NCBI RefSeq assembly: GCF_023091745.1
Contig: NC_068912.1
Coordinates: 52,007,067-52,071,066 of the forward strand
From: Budorcas taxicolor
Lineage: Eukaryota > Chordata > Mammalia > Artiodactyla > Bovidae
Length of the DNA: 64,000 bases
Direction: 5' to 3'
The position numbers and the translations under genes are program-made. The notes under the pieces are model-generated. The model did not search any database. It was not told the DNA's origin and saw nothing but the letters and a program-made list of their open reading frames with translations. Shown here in pieces: positions 21,110 through 30,667 of this stretch (within the stretch, counting starts at the first letter, position 1; the number at the start of each line of letters is the position of its first letter).

Positions 21110-22160
21110 GGGGGCCTAGAGGACTCTGTGTTTATCAAAGTGATAAGTAATGCATGAAGGAGAAAGATGCTGGGTGTGTGCTACAGAGGCTGTGGCCTGA
21201 CAAGGGAGAGAGGGGCAGAAGTGGTGAGGAGTAGCTGGATTCTGGACAAGATTTGTTGACAGGCTGAATGTGGGGTGTGAAAAAAGGAGAGGAGTAAGGG
21301 CTGACTCTAAGTTTTTGGGGCCGAGCAACAGAAGAATAAGGGTGCATTTACTGAGCTGAAGAAAACTGTAAGAAACAACTTTGTGGGTGTTAAAAAACCA
21401 AATTTAGCTGAGTAAATTTTAAGGATCATGTTGGCTTATTCAATGATTCATGAGTCAAAAAGCATCCGATCCAGCTGATATTAATAGAATAACTCTGAGA
21501 AGCTGTATAAAAGGAGAGACTTTTATAAGCAAGAGGGAGCAGGAACAAGTTTTTCTAGGCAAGAGAGCAGATTGGTTATCACAGGGTTACTTTCCTTTAG
21601 GGGATGGCAGGGGTCTAGCAGGCTGATTACCTAACTAGTGTTGATCAGGGGATTCTTGATTGACTGGTTTTAAAATTCCACTTCTGGGAGAGCTGAAATT
21701 GCAATTAAGTCTCAGTTTGGTGATATGTGGCTTAGCATAAGTAACCCCAGTTTGGGTCTGTTGTCTTGTTTTTAACATGGAGAAATCAAGAGTTAAGAGT
21801 GAGACGTCTGTTAGACATTCATATAGAGACGTGAATAGGCAGTTGGATATATGAGTCTAGAGTTCAGGAGAGGTCAAAGTAATAGATAGAAACTTGGGAG
21901 TTATCAGCTTATGGATGTACAGACCATCCATAGGGATCAGATGACATCACCTAGAGAGGAAGTGTAGATAAAGAAGGGGTTAGAGAAATTGAGCCCCAGA
22001 GCATTCCAACATTTGGAGACTGAGGACTAGGGAGACGAGAAAGCCAGGGTCTATCATAAGACTAATGTGGGAAAGGAGAGAGCTGCAAGAAAGGAGGGGG
22101 AGAGACTAGGCTGCAAGAAGGAATGCTGGTTGGGAGTATCATCTAGTGTCAAGAGCTTCA
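21110..22160 (-). mobile_element. L2 LINE ORF2 region, interrupted
   Basis: The complement of L2 ORF2: gggctgactctaagtttttg to the left of an insertion; to its right tgaataggcagttggatata, gagtctagagttcaggagag, aacttgggagttatcagctt and cagagcattccaacatttgg. The gagttatcagcttatgg stretch near 21900 corresponds to the decayed RT YADD region. Interrupted at 21388-21777. Confidence 0.65.
21388..21777 (-). mobile_element. Solo-LTR-like insertion within L2, class unresolved
   Basis: A 390-bp block begins TGTTAAAAAACC and ends GTTTTTAACA, so it has TG...CA ends with a short inverted repeat. L2 sequence is colinear on both sides. The 4-bp flanks tggg and tgga are nearly identical. Size and ends suggest a solo LTR. 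No coding content. The strand is a guess from a possible poly(A) signal on the complement. Confidence 0.4.
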
Positions 22161-22930
22161 GAGTGGAGGGTTTTAAAGACGGCTGAGTGCTGCAGCTCTG
22201 TGGAACAGGCTGTGGCAGGACCAACTACCCAGGAGAGGCAGAGTGCTCAGGGTGCAGCCAGGGCTCAGAAGTAGCAAGTCATGATGGGACAAACCAGAGA
22301 GGAGGCTGGGCATGTAGGGATTCTATTGATGATGGATAGAGAGATTCCTCCTCTCTCCCCTTGCCCCTTCCCCAGGCCACCAGAGAGCTTTCAGCCAATT
22401 TCCAGATTATTGCTTTCCTACCTATGCCCCCATCTTCCCAAGAGAATGACTCAGACTTTGGTAGAGACTGTTGTACTCAGAAGTTCTGAAGACCAGGGGA
22501 CTGAAGGAAGGAAAAGATTTTGAGATTAGGATCTAAGAGCCTAGATCCTAACAATAGCTGGGCTGGAGGAGAATATGGGAATGTGGTAGGGGTGGGCTTG
22601 AGAAAGAAGGGAAGTGAGGAAGGTGGTAAAGAAATGTCTAGATTGATCTCGATTCTTGTGGAGCGGGACAGAATTGGGGTAGAGAAAAGACAGTATGAAA
22701 AGTCCTGCAGGGTTTATGAATTGGACTCCCTTGAAGGTCAAAACATGGAACAAATGAAAGTCCTTTTCAATAATTTCTTCATTACTTTCTTGAATGCAGC
22801 AGTGCTTGGGGTGGAGCTTGTGGGTACTGACTAGGGTAGAATTTAAAATGGATAAAGATAATTGGACCCCACCACAAGCCAAGGTTCTGGTCCCTGAAAG
22901 AGGCAAAAATCAGGTAAGGTAATTCCTATA
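22161..22930. other. No recognised feature
   Basis: Purine-rich unassigned sequence. The plus-strand frames at 22281-22523 and 22520-22834 show no domain. Confidence 0.5.
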
Positions 22931-22967
22931 GAATATTATCATAAAAAAAAAAAAAGAATATTATCAT
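22931..22967 (+). repeat. A13 run flanked by a 12-bp direct repeat
   Basis: gaatattatcat (22931-22942), thirteen A (22943-22955), then gaatattatcat again (22956-22967). This is the structure of a retrotransposition product containing only the tail. Confidence 0.85.
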
Positions 22968-22974
22968 GACAGAC

Positions 22975-23465
22975 TTACCCAAGCTTATTCATTCATTCAT
23001 CAATCCATACATCAATCAACCAACCAATCCAACAATCCCTATAATGTCAGCTCCAGGGGTCTGGGATTTGTATCTCATTTTCTCTTATATCTCCAACACC
23101 TGGAGGGGTGCTTATTCATCCTACAAATGTGCATTGCCTCCTGGCTATGCTATCCTGTGTGTCAAGTACTGCTTTCTGCTGGTGTACAAGGTAGGCATCT
23201 CCCTGTGCTGCCCTATGTTCTAACCCTCTACTGGCATCACAAATGAACAAATGCATTTGGAATTATAAGATGTGGTTTTGTTAAACGCTATAAAGGAAAT
23301 GCACATGTCGACGGGCTAAAGAGTAATGAGTGTCTTGAATTACATTGGTTAAAATAGGCCTCTCAGCTCAAGCCTGAAGGAGCTGTGGCCATCCATGGTG
23401 GTAGGAGAAGGAATGGTTATTTTCTAAAGACAACAGCAAGTATGAAGTATGTAAGGACTGAAAGG
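22975..23465 (-). mobile_element. L2 LINE 3' end, complement
   Basis: attcattcattcatcaatcc, then a gtgtcaagtactgctttctg stretch, aacgctataaaggaaatgca and ctcaagcctgaaggagctgt follow the order of a complemented L2 3' end and its upstream region. Confidence 0.5.
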
Positions 23466-23687
23466 ATGGGCACATCATTTTATTGCACTATCAGTGTTAT
23501 TTTTCCAACAGGATGTGTTCACTTTGTGTCTGTCACATTTTGGTGACTCTTGAAATATTCCACGCTTTTTCATTTTGATAATATTTGTTTTGGAGATCTG
23601 TGCTGTTACTATTGTAATTGTTTTTAAGTGCAACGAATCGTGTCCCTTTAAGATGGAGAACTTAATTGATAAATGTGGTGTGTGTTC

Positions 23688-23905
23688 CGGGGCTTCCCAT
23701 GTGGCACTAGTGGTCAAGAACTCACCTGCTAATGCAGGAGATATAAGAGAGGTGGGCTCAGGGTTCAGTTCCTGGGTTGGGAAGATTCCCTGGAGGAGAG
23801 CATGGCAACCCACTCCAGGATTCTTGCCTGGAGAATTCCATGGATAGAGGAACCTGGTGGGCTCTAGTCTATAGGGTCGTAAAGAGTCAGACACGGCTGA
23901 ATGTT
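23688..23905 (+). mobile_element. Bov-tA SINE inside the Tigger1-like element
   Basis: ggcttcccatgtggcactag head and gattcttgcctggagaattc body, ending in a cagacacggctgaatgt stretch. Flanked by tgtgttc at 23681-23687 and 23906-23912. Confidence 0.92.
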
Positions 23906-24018
23906 TGTGTTCTAAGTGCTCCACCATCTGGCACTTTCCCCCATTTTTCTCCCCTCTTGTGCCTGCCTATTCCTTGAGGCACAACAATGTTGAAATTAGG
24001 CTAACTAATGCCCCTACA

Positions 24019-25882
24019 ATAGCTTCTAAGTGTTTAAGTGAAAGTAAAAGTTGCAAGTCACTCACTTTAAATCAAAAGCTAGAAATGATTAAGCTTAGTG
24101 AGGAAGGTGTGTCAAAAGTTGAGATAGGCTGAAAGTTAGACCTCTTGTGCCAAACAGTCAGTCAAGTTGTGAATGTGAAGAAAAGGTTCTTGGAGGAAAT
24201 TAAAAGTGCTATTCCAGTGAACACTCAGATGATAATTAAGTGAAACAGTGTTTTTGCTGATAATGGGGAAAAGTTTTAGTGGTCTGGTTAGAAGATTAAC
24301 CAGTCACAACATTTCCTTAAGCCAAAACCTAATCTAGAGCCAGGGCCTCACTCTCTTCAATCCCATGAAGACAGAGAGGTGAGGAATCTGGTGAAGAAAA
24401 GTGTGAAGCTAACAGTTGGTTCACGTGGTTTAAGAAGCCATTTCTGTAATATGAAATTGCAAGGCGAAGCAGCAAGTGTTGATATAGAGCTTCAGCAGGT
24501 TATCCGTATTTAGCTAAGATAGTTAATGAACATGGCTATGTTAAGCAACAGATTTTCCCTTTTTTTTTTTTTTGGCCAAACTGTGGCTTGTGGGATCTTA
24601 GTTCCTTGACCAGGGATTGAACCCTGGGCCCTTGGGAGGGAGAGGGCAGAGTCCTAACCACTGGACTGCCAGAGAATTCCTAGATTTTCAATGTAAATGA
24701 AACAGCCTTTATTAGAGGAAGATGCCATCCAGGTCATTGATAACTAGAGAGAAGTCAATGTCTGGCTTCAAAGATCAGCCCAACTCTTTGGCTAGGGGTA
24801 AAGTAACTGGTGAATTGAAGTTGAAGCTAATGCTCATTTACCATAGGGCCTTTGAATTAGGCTAAATTTATTCTGCCTGTGCTCTCTCTAAATGAAAGGA
24901 AAGAGCCTGAATGAAAGCACATCTGTTTACAACATGATTTACTGAATATTCAACTCCCACTGTTGATTTGAAAGAGAAGATTCCTTTCAAAATATTACTG
25001 CTCTTTGACAACACACCTGGTCACCCAAGAGCTCTGATGGAGATGTACAATGAGATTAAGGTTGTTTTCCTGCCTGCCAACACAATGTCCATTCTGCAGC
25101 CCATGAATCATGGAGTAATTTTGACGTTCAAGTCTTATTTAAGAAATATGTTTCATAAAGCTATAGCTGCCATAGAGAGTGATTCCTGGGATGGGGCTGG
25201 GCCAAGGAAATTGAAAGCCTTCTGGAAAGGATTCACCATTCTAGATGCTATTAAGAACATTAGTGATTCACAGAAAGAGGTCAAAATATCAACATTCATA
25301 AGGATTTGAAAGAAGTTGATTTTAACCCTCATGGATGACTTGGAGGGCTTCAACTTCAGTGGAGGAAGTGACTGCAGATGTGGTGGAAAGAGCAAGAGAA
25401 TTAGAATTAAAACTGGAGCCTGAAGATGGAACTGAATTGCTGCAATCTCATGGTAAAACTTTAACAGATGAGGAGTATTTCTTACGGAGGAGCAAAGAAA
25501 GTAGTTTTTTGAAATGAAATCTACTCCTGGTCAAGATGCTATAAAGACTGTTGAAATGAGAATAAAAGATTTAGAATATTACATACTCTGAGTTGAGAAA
25601 GCAGTGGCAGGGTTTGAGAGGACTGACTCCAATTTTGAAAAGGAGTTTTACTGTGGGGAAAATCCCATCAAACAGGATTGTATGCTACAGAGAAATCATT
25701 CGTGAAAGGAAGACTCAATCTATGTGGCAATCATCGTCTTATTTTAAGAAATTGCCACAGCCACCCCAGCCTTCAGTAACCACCACTCCGATCAGTTAGC
25801 AGCCATCAGCAGCCATCAACATCAAGGCAAGACCTCCACCAGCAAAAATATTATGACTCACTGAAGGCTCAGATGATGGTTA
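24019..25882 (+). pseudogene. Tigger1-like (pogo family) transposase remnant
   Basis: Frames come in pieces. 24019-24132 has LNQKLEMIKLSEEG, the N-terminal CENP-B/pogo-type helix-turn-helix, and the family start codon position reads ATA. 24687-24710 has FNVNETAF, where pogo-type transposases have the first catalytic D as VDET. 24968-25309 has LLLFDNTPGHPRALMEMY, with the second aspartate kept (codon 25007-25009), and ILQPMNHGV, where the third catalytic aspartate is replaced by N (codon 25106-25108). The C-terminal part continues at 25335-25517 and 25593-25799. With frame breaks, a nested SINE and two catalytic losses it cannot encode an active enzyme. Confidence 0.9.
24558..24681 (-). mobile_element. 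CHR-type tRNA-Glu SINE
   Basis: T-run, then ggccaaactgtggcttgtgg, ttgaccagggattgaaccct and ctggactgccagagaattcc, the complement of a short CHR SINE. Flanked by agattttc at 24550-24557 and 24682-24689. It splits the transposase remnant. Confidence 0.92.
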
Positions 25883-26189
25883 GCAGTTTTAGCAATGAAG
25901 TATTTTTTAATTAAAGTGTATGCATTGCTTTTTTAGACATAATGCTGTTGTACACTGAATGTAAACATAACTTTTTATGCACTGGGAAACTGAAAAATTC
26001 CTATGACTCACTTTATTGTGATATTCACTTTATTGCAGTGGTCTGGAATTGAACCCACACTATCTCCAAGGTATGCCTGTATATTTATACTTTTTAACGA
26101 GAAAGTTGTGACCAGTCACTGGACTGAGGGTTCAGTTCTGCATCTTCCAGTTGTCTCTCTCTGGCTTTCCAATAGTTAACATTTATGAA

Positions 26190-26400
26190 TGACAGTATTT
26201 CTTTCAATCCTTTCCAATCTGAAGGACATAACATGGTCCTTCATTGTTTTAATTGCATTTCTTTGACAATATTGGGGCTGGTGGTAAACATCTTTTCAGG
26301 TGTCTATTGGGTGTTTGTTTTCCTTTCATGAACTGCCTGTTCATCTTCCCGCCAATATATTTGGGATTTGTCGTATTTTTATTGATCCATTAAAAGTATT
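26190..26400 (-). mobile_element. L1M 3' region fragment
   Basis: ttttaattgcatttctttga, catcttttcaggtgtctatt and catgaactgcctgttcatct are complemented L1 3' landmarks. Confidence 0.6.
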
Positions 26401-26460
26401 TTAAATTCATTCCACTTCAAAAGTAAATAATTTTACATTACTTCTGCCAAGAGAGAAAGA

Positions 26461-27307
26461 GTCACCAAATGTCACATGTCAGTATTAGGATTTGAGCCCA
26501 CTGGAAAGGTTGAGGATCACTGCTGGAGACGGTGTGCCTGCAAATTGACTTTTTGTTCCCTTGGTCCTTAAACTCCAGTGGGAGGGTGGGGAGGTGACCA
26601 ACAAACCCCAGTTCAGTAAGAAATGTGCAATTCCAATTCAGCAGTTGCCAGCCTGGGTTGGCCCCAGACTCCCTGCTTCCCACCCCTCCTCCCCTCCCGC
26701 CTCCCAACTGCCCCCCACTTCACACTGGGTGGTCTCCCCCCACCAAGTTTGAAGGGATTATCCGGGATCAATATTTGAAATAGTTGTATTTTTTTTCTAG
26801 CTGGAGTTAAGTTTATAAGCTTTTTTTATTTAACCACCAAACACCAGAAATAAAAACCTGGAAGAGAGCCAGTTTGACTCAGAGCCAGTGTACTTCCTCG
26901 TAGCCAAGGAACTCACCCTTCTCCTTGTTTTCCCCCAGAAGTTACTGACATTTCCTTTCAAAAGCTGATTCTTCTACTTCTCAAATTCTTCATCGTTCAG
27001 ACCCCAACAAATTCCCAGAGATCCAGCCTTCCCAGTCCAGCCACAGCCCAACCCCGATACCTGAGCTGTACCTGGAGCTAAAGCCAAGTGACCCGGGCTC
27101 TAACTCTGGGGAGCTTTAACCACCAGCTATGCAAATGCAAAACAAGGCCCTAGTCAGCGCGGGAGGGGCCTAAGAGCATCGGAAGCCTCTGAAAGCTGGT
27201 CCCTGAATAGAGGTGAGGGGAGGGTTTTGCTCATACTAACCCCCAAGGACTGGAATAAATCCACGTACTTATTTACACTCATCATCGTCATTATTATTAA
27301 TACTACA
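26461..27307. other. Unique sequence with C-rich patch and octamer-like motif
   Basis: No repeat recognised. A C-rich patch lies at about 26,670-26,745. An exact ATGCAAAT octamer (POU-factor type) is at 27129-27136. No coding frame with a recognisable domain. This could be a conserved noncoding segment, but that cannot be judged from one sequence. Confidence 0.4.
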
Positions 27308-27415
27308 GTGGGTAGCCATTTCCTTCTCCAGGGGATCTTCCCAACTCAGGGATCAAACCCAGGTTTCCTATATTGCAGGCAGATTCCTTACTATCTGAGC
27401 CACCAGGGAAGCCCT
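27308..27415 (-). mobile_element. Bov-tA SINE fragment (tRNA head)
   Basis: gtagccatttccttctccag, ttcccaactcagggatcaaa and gagccaccagggaagccc: the complement of the 5' half of a Bov-tA. The 3' half is missing. Confidence 0.88.
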
Positions 27416-27419
27416 ATTA

Positions 27420-27600
27420 ATATATTATCAATCATTAAACATGTACTGAGCACCAACTGTGTAGGAGGCACTCTTCTAGGTACTGGGGAACAGACTAAGT
27501 GGACTCTGGTGAAATTTGCTGCTAAGGGGCAAAGACAGACATGGAATAAATAATTCCACAAAGTCGATAATTACAAGTGTGAAATTCTGCTTAGTCAAGT
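27420..27600 (-). mobile_element. L2 LINE 3' end, complement
   Basis: gtactgagcaccaactgtgt, cactcttctaggtactgggg and aaagacagacatggaataaa match the complemented L2 end. Confidence 0.55.
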
Positions 27601-28561
27601 GGGAATGATTTCATGGCCTCCTTTCTGAATCCTTTGGAAGGATTCAAGGGAGCAGTAAGGAGACTGCCCCAGGGGCTTGTGACGGCAGTCCTTTCCTTCT
27701 GCCTCCCACATGTAGGGCTGGGCTGCTCTGGGAAAACAGACATCCCAGACGTGAGTAAAAGACCTAGAGGAGGGCATGGGCAGAAGCTGGGCAACCCTGG
27801 AGCTGTTTTGTCTTTCCCTGCTTGGGAAACTCCTCTTGAAGTCCAGCCTCACGACTCTGATGAACACTCTCGGCGCTTTGGGACTTGTCCTGAGACGTGG
27901 CAGGATCGTCCCGGCTGGCCTTCGAAGTCATCTCTGAGTCAGCTCTCACTGACCAGCATGTTCAGGCCTCCTCCCCTCAGCTCCCTGCTCCTGCTCTTTC
28001 ATGCTCAGAACTCATGTTCCAGATGGACTCAGCTGGCAAGTGTTTGAGACGTGTCTCAGCATCTTGTGATGTGTTCCTGGATCTCTGGGCCCCTGTGTGG
28101 GGTGAGTCACTGACTATGACTTGATCCCTGCTGCATGTGGGCCCCTTCTTCCTGGGTCCATAAACCAAAGTCCATCATCTGAAAGCAGACCCCCAGGTCC
28201 CTGCGACAAAGCCAGGAGGGGATAGCTCTGCACTGAGATACAGCCAGTTGGCCCTGCCCTCCAAGGATTCTTTTTTTCTCCTTTTTCTTCTATGCTGATT
28301 GTTTCTCAGATTTCCTTTCTCAAGGGATGGGGATAAAAGCACCATCCCACTGGGTCTTTTTCCCTCCCAGCTCCCTTTTCTTACTTAACGTTTGTTAAAA
28401 CTTTTTTACACCTGGGCTATGAGACTGAACACAGTTGGGAATGCTGCCAAAGCAGAAATATTGCTGTTCCCTCCAAAAGGGTGAATTTCATTTTTAGCAA
28501 TTTGGGGGAGGAGGTGAATTGGTGAGATGGGGAAATGGGAGGAAATGGAGGTATTGTCTTT
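27601..28561. other. Unique sequence, no gene recognised
   Basis: Overlapping frames of up to 144 codons (27613-28047) occur on both strands in this GC-richer stretch, but none has a recognisable domain or a convincing splice structure. Two AP-1-like tgagtca sites lie near 27,936 and 28,102. Confidence 0.45.
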
Positions 28562-28760
28562 TGGTTAAGAGTCTGCCAGGATTCAGAGCCTGGCACTGTC
28601 ACTTCCTAGCTGAATGGCTTTGGGCAAATTTTTGTTTCAGTTTTCTCATCAGTAAAATATAAATAAGCACCCAGTTCATAAGACTGTTGTGAAGATAAAA
28701 TTAGTTAAAACATATACAGATCTTTTTAAACAAATGCCTAAAATATGTGTTAGTAACAGT
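28562..28760 (+). mobile_element. MIR SINE
   Basis: ttaagagtctgccaggattc, cactgtcacttcctagctga, ttgggcaaatttttgtttca, gttttctcatcagtaaaata and ttgtgaagataaaattagtt: near-complete MIR order. Confidence 0.85.
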
Positions 28761-29099
28761 GCTCTTGTTGATATTACAGGCACTTAGGGAGGTTCACTTT
28801 TGTAGATTTTTGCAATTCCAGCCTGGTAATAAGGACTTTTGTGTACTGCCACCCCCTTTTGTCTTTTCTGGATTAGTACTACAAAATAGCCAGTCTGGTA
28901 TGTTTTCTTCCATTTTCCGTCAACTCAGATCAATAGCGCTTGGCTGGAATGTTTCCTTTGCTCCAGTATCTCTGGGATCTGCCTCACTTAAGGTTTGGGT
29001 GAGGTCTGAGCAGAGGAAACCCGTTCCTCACTGAACAATTCTTTTCTCCCCAAGCTTGAAGTCCCCCCTCATCTGTGGCTGACCCTCAGGAGAGCCTAT
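28761..29099. other. No recognised feature
   Basis: Unassigned. The 95-codon frame at 28747-29034 begins inside the MIR and shows no domain. Confidence 0.5.
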
Positions 29100-29490
29100 T
29101 TGAATCATCCATTTATCAAGGCATTTATTTACTCATTTATTCCACACACATTATTGGGTCTCAACTATCTGTTAGGTAGTGTGAGAGATACTAGGTCTAA
29201 AAAGATGAAAAATAGTTTCTGTGCTCAAGAGGTCAAAGTCACTGACAAATATTATCCTGGTGTATTAAGTGCCATTAGAAAGGTAAGTGTGAGGTACCTG
29301 ACCTGATCTGAGTGTGGGGGGTTGATGGTGTTCTGTGCTGGGTTCTGGGAAACAAGGAGCATTTGGCCAAGTGAAATGAAGGGGATGACATTCCTGGCAA
29401 GAAAGCAGCTGGTACAAATGCCTAGAGAGAGAAAAGAGAGCTAGCTCAGAGTTGGGTGTGGATTCTCTGGGAGGCATGTGCCAGGAGAGG
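29100..29490 (-). mobile_element. L2 LINE fragment, complement
   Basis: ggcatttatttactcattta, agtgtgagagatactaggtc, tttctgtgctcaagaggtca and atgacattcctggcaagaaa follow the complemented L2 3' order. Confidence 0.5.
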
Positions 29491-29549
29491 GTAGGGGTTC
29501 CTTTCAGTTTTTCTGTTGATGATCAGGATCTGTCATATTTAATGTTTTC

Positions 29550-29605
29550 TTATTTTTTTAATTAATTAATTTATTTGGCTGCTCAGGGTCTTAGTTGCTG
29601 CTTTC
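29550..29605 (-). mobile_element. CHR SINE tail fragment
   Basis: aattaattaatttatttggc followed by tgctcagggtcttagttgct is the complemented 3' part of a CHR SINE. The rest is absent. Confidence 0.6.
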
Positions 29606-30300
29606 TTATTTCTTTATAGTCTATTTCAAATGGTGCTCAAACAATGGTATGAATTTTAGTAATTTTCACTTGACCTATATGAAACTGGCGGATCCATTAT
29701 ATATATGTTCTGTAATAGTATGTGTATGTTTTTGCACTTCTGGTTAAACACACATGTATTTATCTCAGATACCTTGCAAAAATATCACTGAAATGAGAGG
29801 AGACAAAAATAGGTATAAACTCATAAAGTCAAAGAGAAGAGACAACAGCAGATGAGAAAAGCCAATAAATGTTTGGAATATGAAAATCAGATAAAAGAGA
29901 GCTAGAGAGCTATGAAGGGCCTTACACTGAGCTCCTTGTGAAATAGTCCCTGAGACAGAGATCTGATGCAGGAGGTTTATTGGGCAAAGCTCTTGGGAAC
30001 CACACCTCCTGGGGAGTGAAAGATGCAGGGCTGGTCAGAGAGAGAAATGGAACTGGGATGCAGTCATGCCAGTCTGATCTCACAGGAAGCTCTTCAGAGT
30101 GCTCCCAAATTGAAGCAAGCGGTTCAGGCACTTGTGTGCCTCCATGGACCAGTCATTGGATGCAGTTGCCCCTGGACAGGAGATAATCTTGGGAGAGGCA
30201 GTTTCCTTCATCCAGGGCCAATTCTTGGGAAGGAACTCAGCTGTGAGCCTTCAAGAGACAATACTTCCAGCTACTGGGAAATGAGTCTCCATCAAAAAGA
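29606..30300. other. Unassigned sequence, partly repeat-like
   Basis: Bases 29,945-30,300 (agtccctgagacagagatct, ggtttattgggcaaagctct) read like an old dispersed repeat, but I cannot name it. The rest is unassigned AT-rich sequence. Confidence 0.35.
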
Positions 30301-30308
30301 GAGCATCT

Positions 30309-30660
30309 GGGTTTCCCTGATGGCTTAGTGGCAAAGAATCTGCCTGCCAATGCAGGAGACATGGGTTCCATCCCTGGTCCAGGAAGATCCCACTTGCCTT
30401 GGAACAACTAAGCCTGTGAGCCACAAAAACTGTTAGCCTGTGCTGTAGAGCCCGGGTGCTGTAACTACTGAAGCCCCAAAGCTCTTAGAGTCCATACTCT
30501 GCAATAAGAGAAACCACTGAAATTAGAAGCCTATACATGGCAACTAGAGAAACCCCCCCCATTCACCACCCAAGCACACCAAATAAAGCAACAAAGACCC
30601 AGAACACCAAATAAATAAAAACATTTATTTCTTTTAAAAAAAAAAAAAAAAGAAGGGCGG
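30309..30660 (+). mobile_element. CHR-type tRNA-Glu SINE, long form with A-tail
   Basis: ggtttccctgatggcttagt head, gttccatccctggtccagga B-box region, then gcaacaaagacccag and an aaataaataaa tail ending in a run of 15-16 A. Flanked by gagcatc at 30301-30307 and 30661-30667. Confidence 0.93.
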
Positions 30661-30667
30661 GAGCATC

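Larger units (their letters stand above)
23480..26079 (+). mobile_element. Tigger1-like DNA transposon, decayed, with two nested SINEs
   Basis: The 5' untranslated part is present from about 23,480 (tttttccaacaggatgtgtt, gttactattgtaattgtttt), but the 5' terminal repeat is not seen. The transposase remnant follows. The 3' end has the subterminal ttattgtgatattcacttta and the terminal repeat tatctccaaggtatgcctg, ending at 26079 before TA. A Bov-tA (23688-23905) and a CHR SINE (24558-24681), each with target duplications, interrupt it. An internal deletion is likely near 24,860-24,960. Confidence 0.92.

Noticed and set aside
24968..25309. Possible domesticated Tigger transposase exon
   Set aside because: Two of three catalytic residues are changed, the frame is broken on both sides and a SINE splits the coding region, all consistent with neutral decay.
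27613..28047. 144-codon plus-strand frame overlapped by frames on both strands
   Set aside because: Moderate GC content keeps several frames open at once. None has a domain, signal sequence or convincing splice sites.
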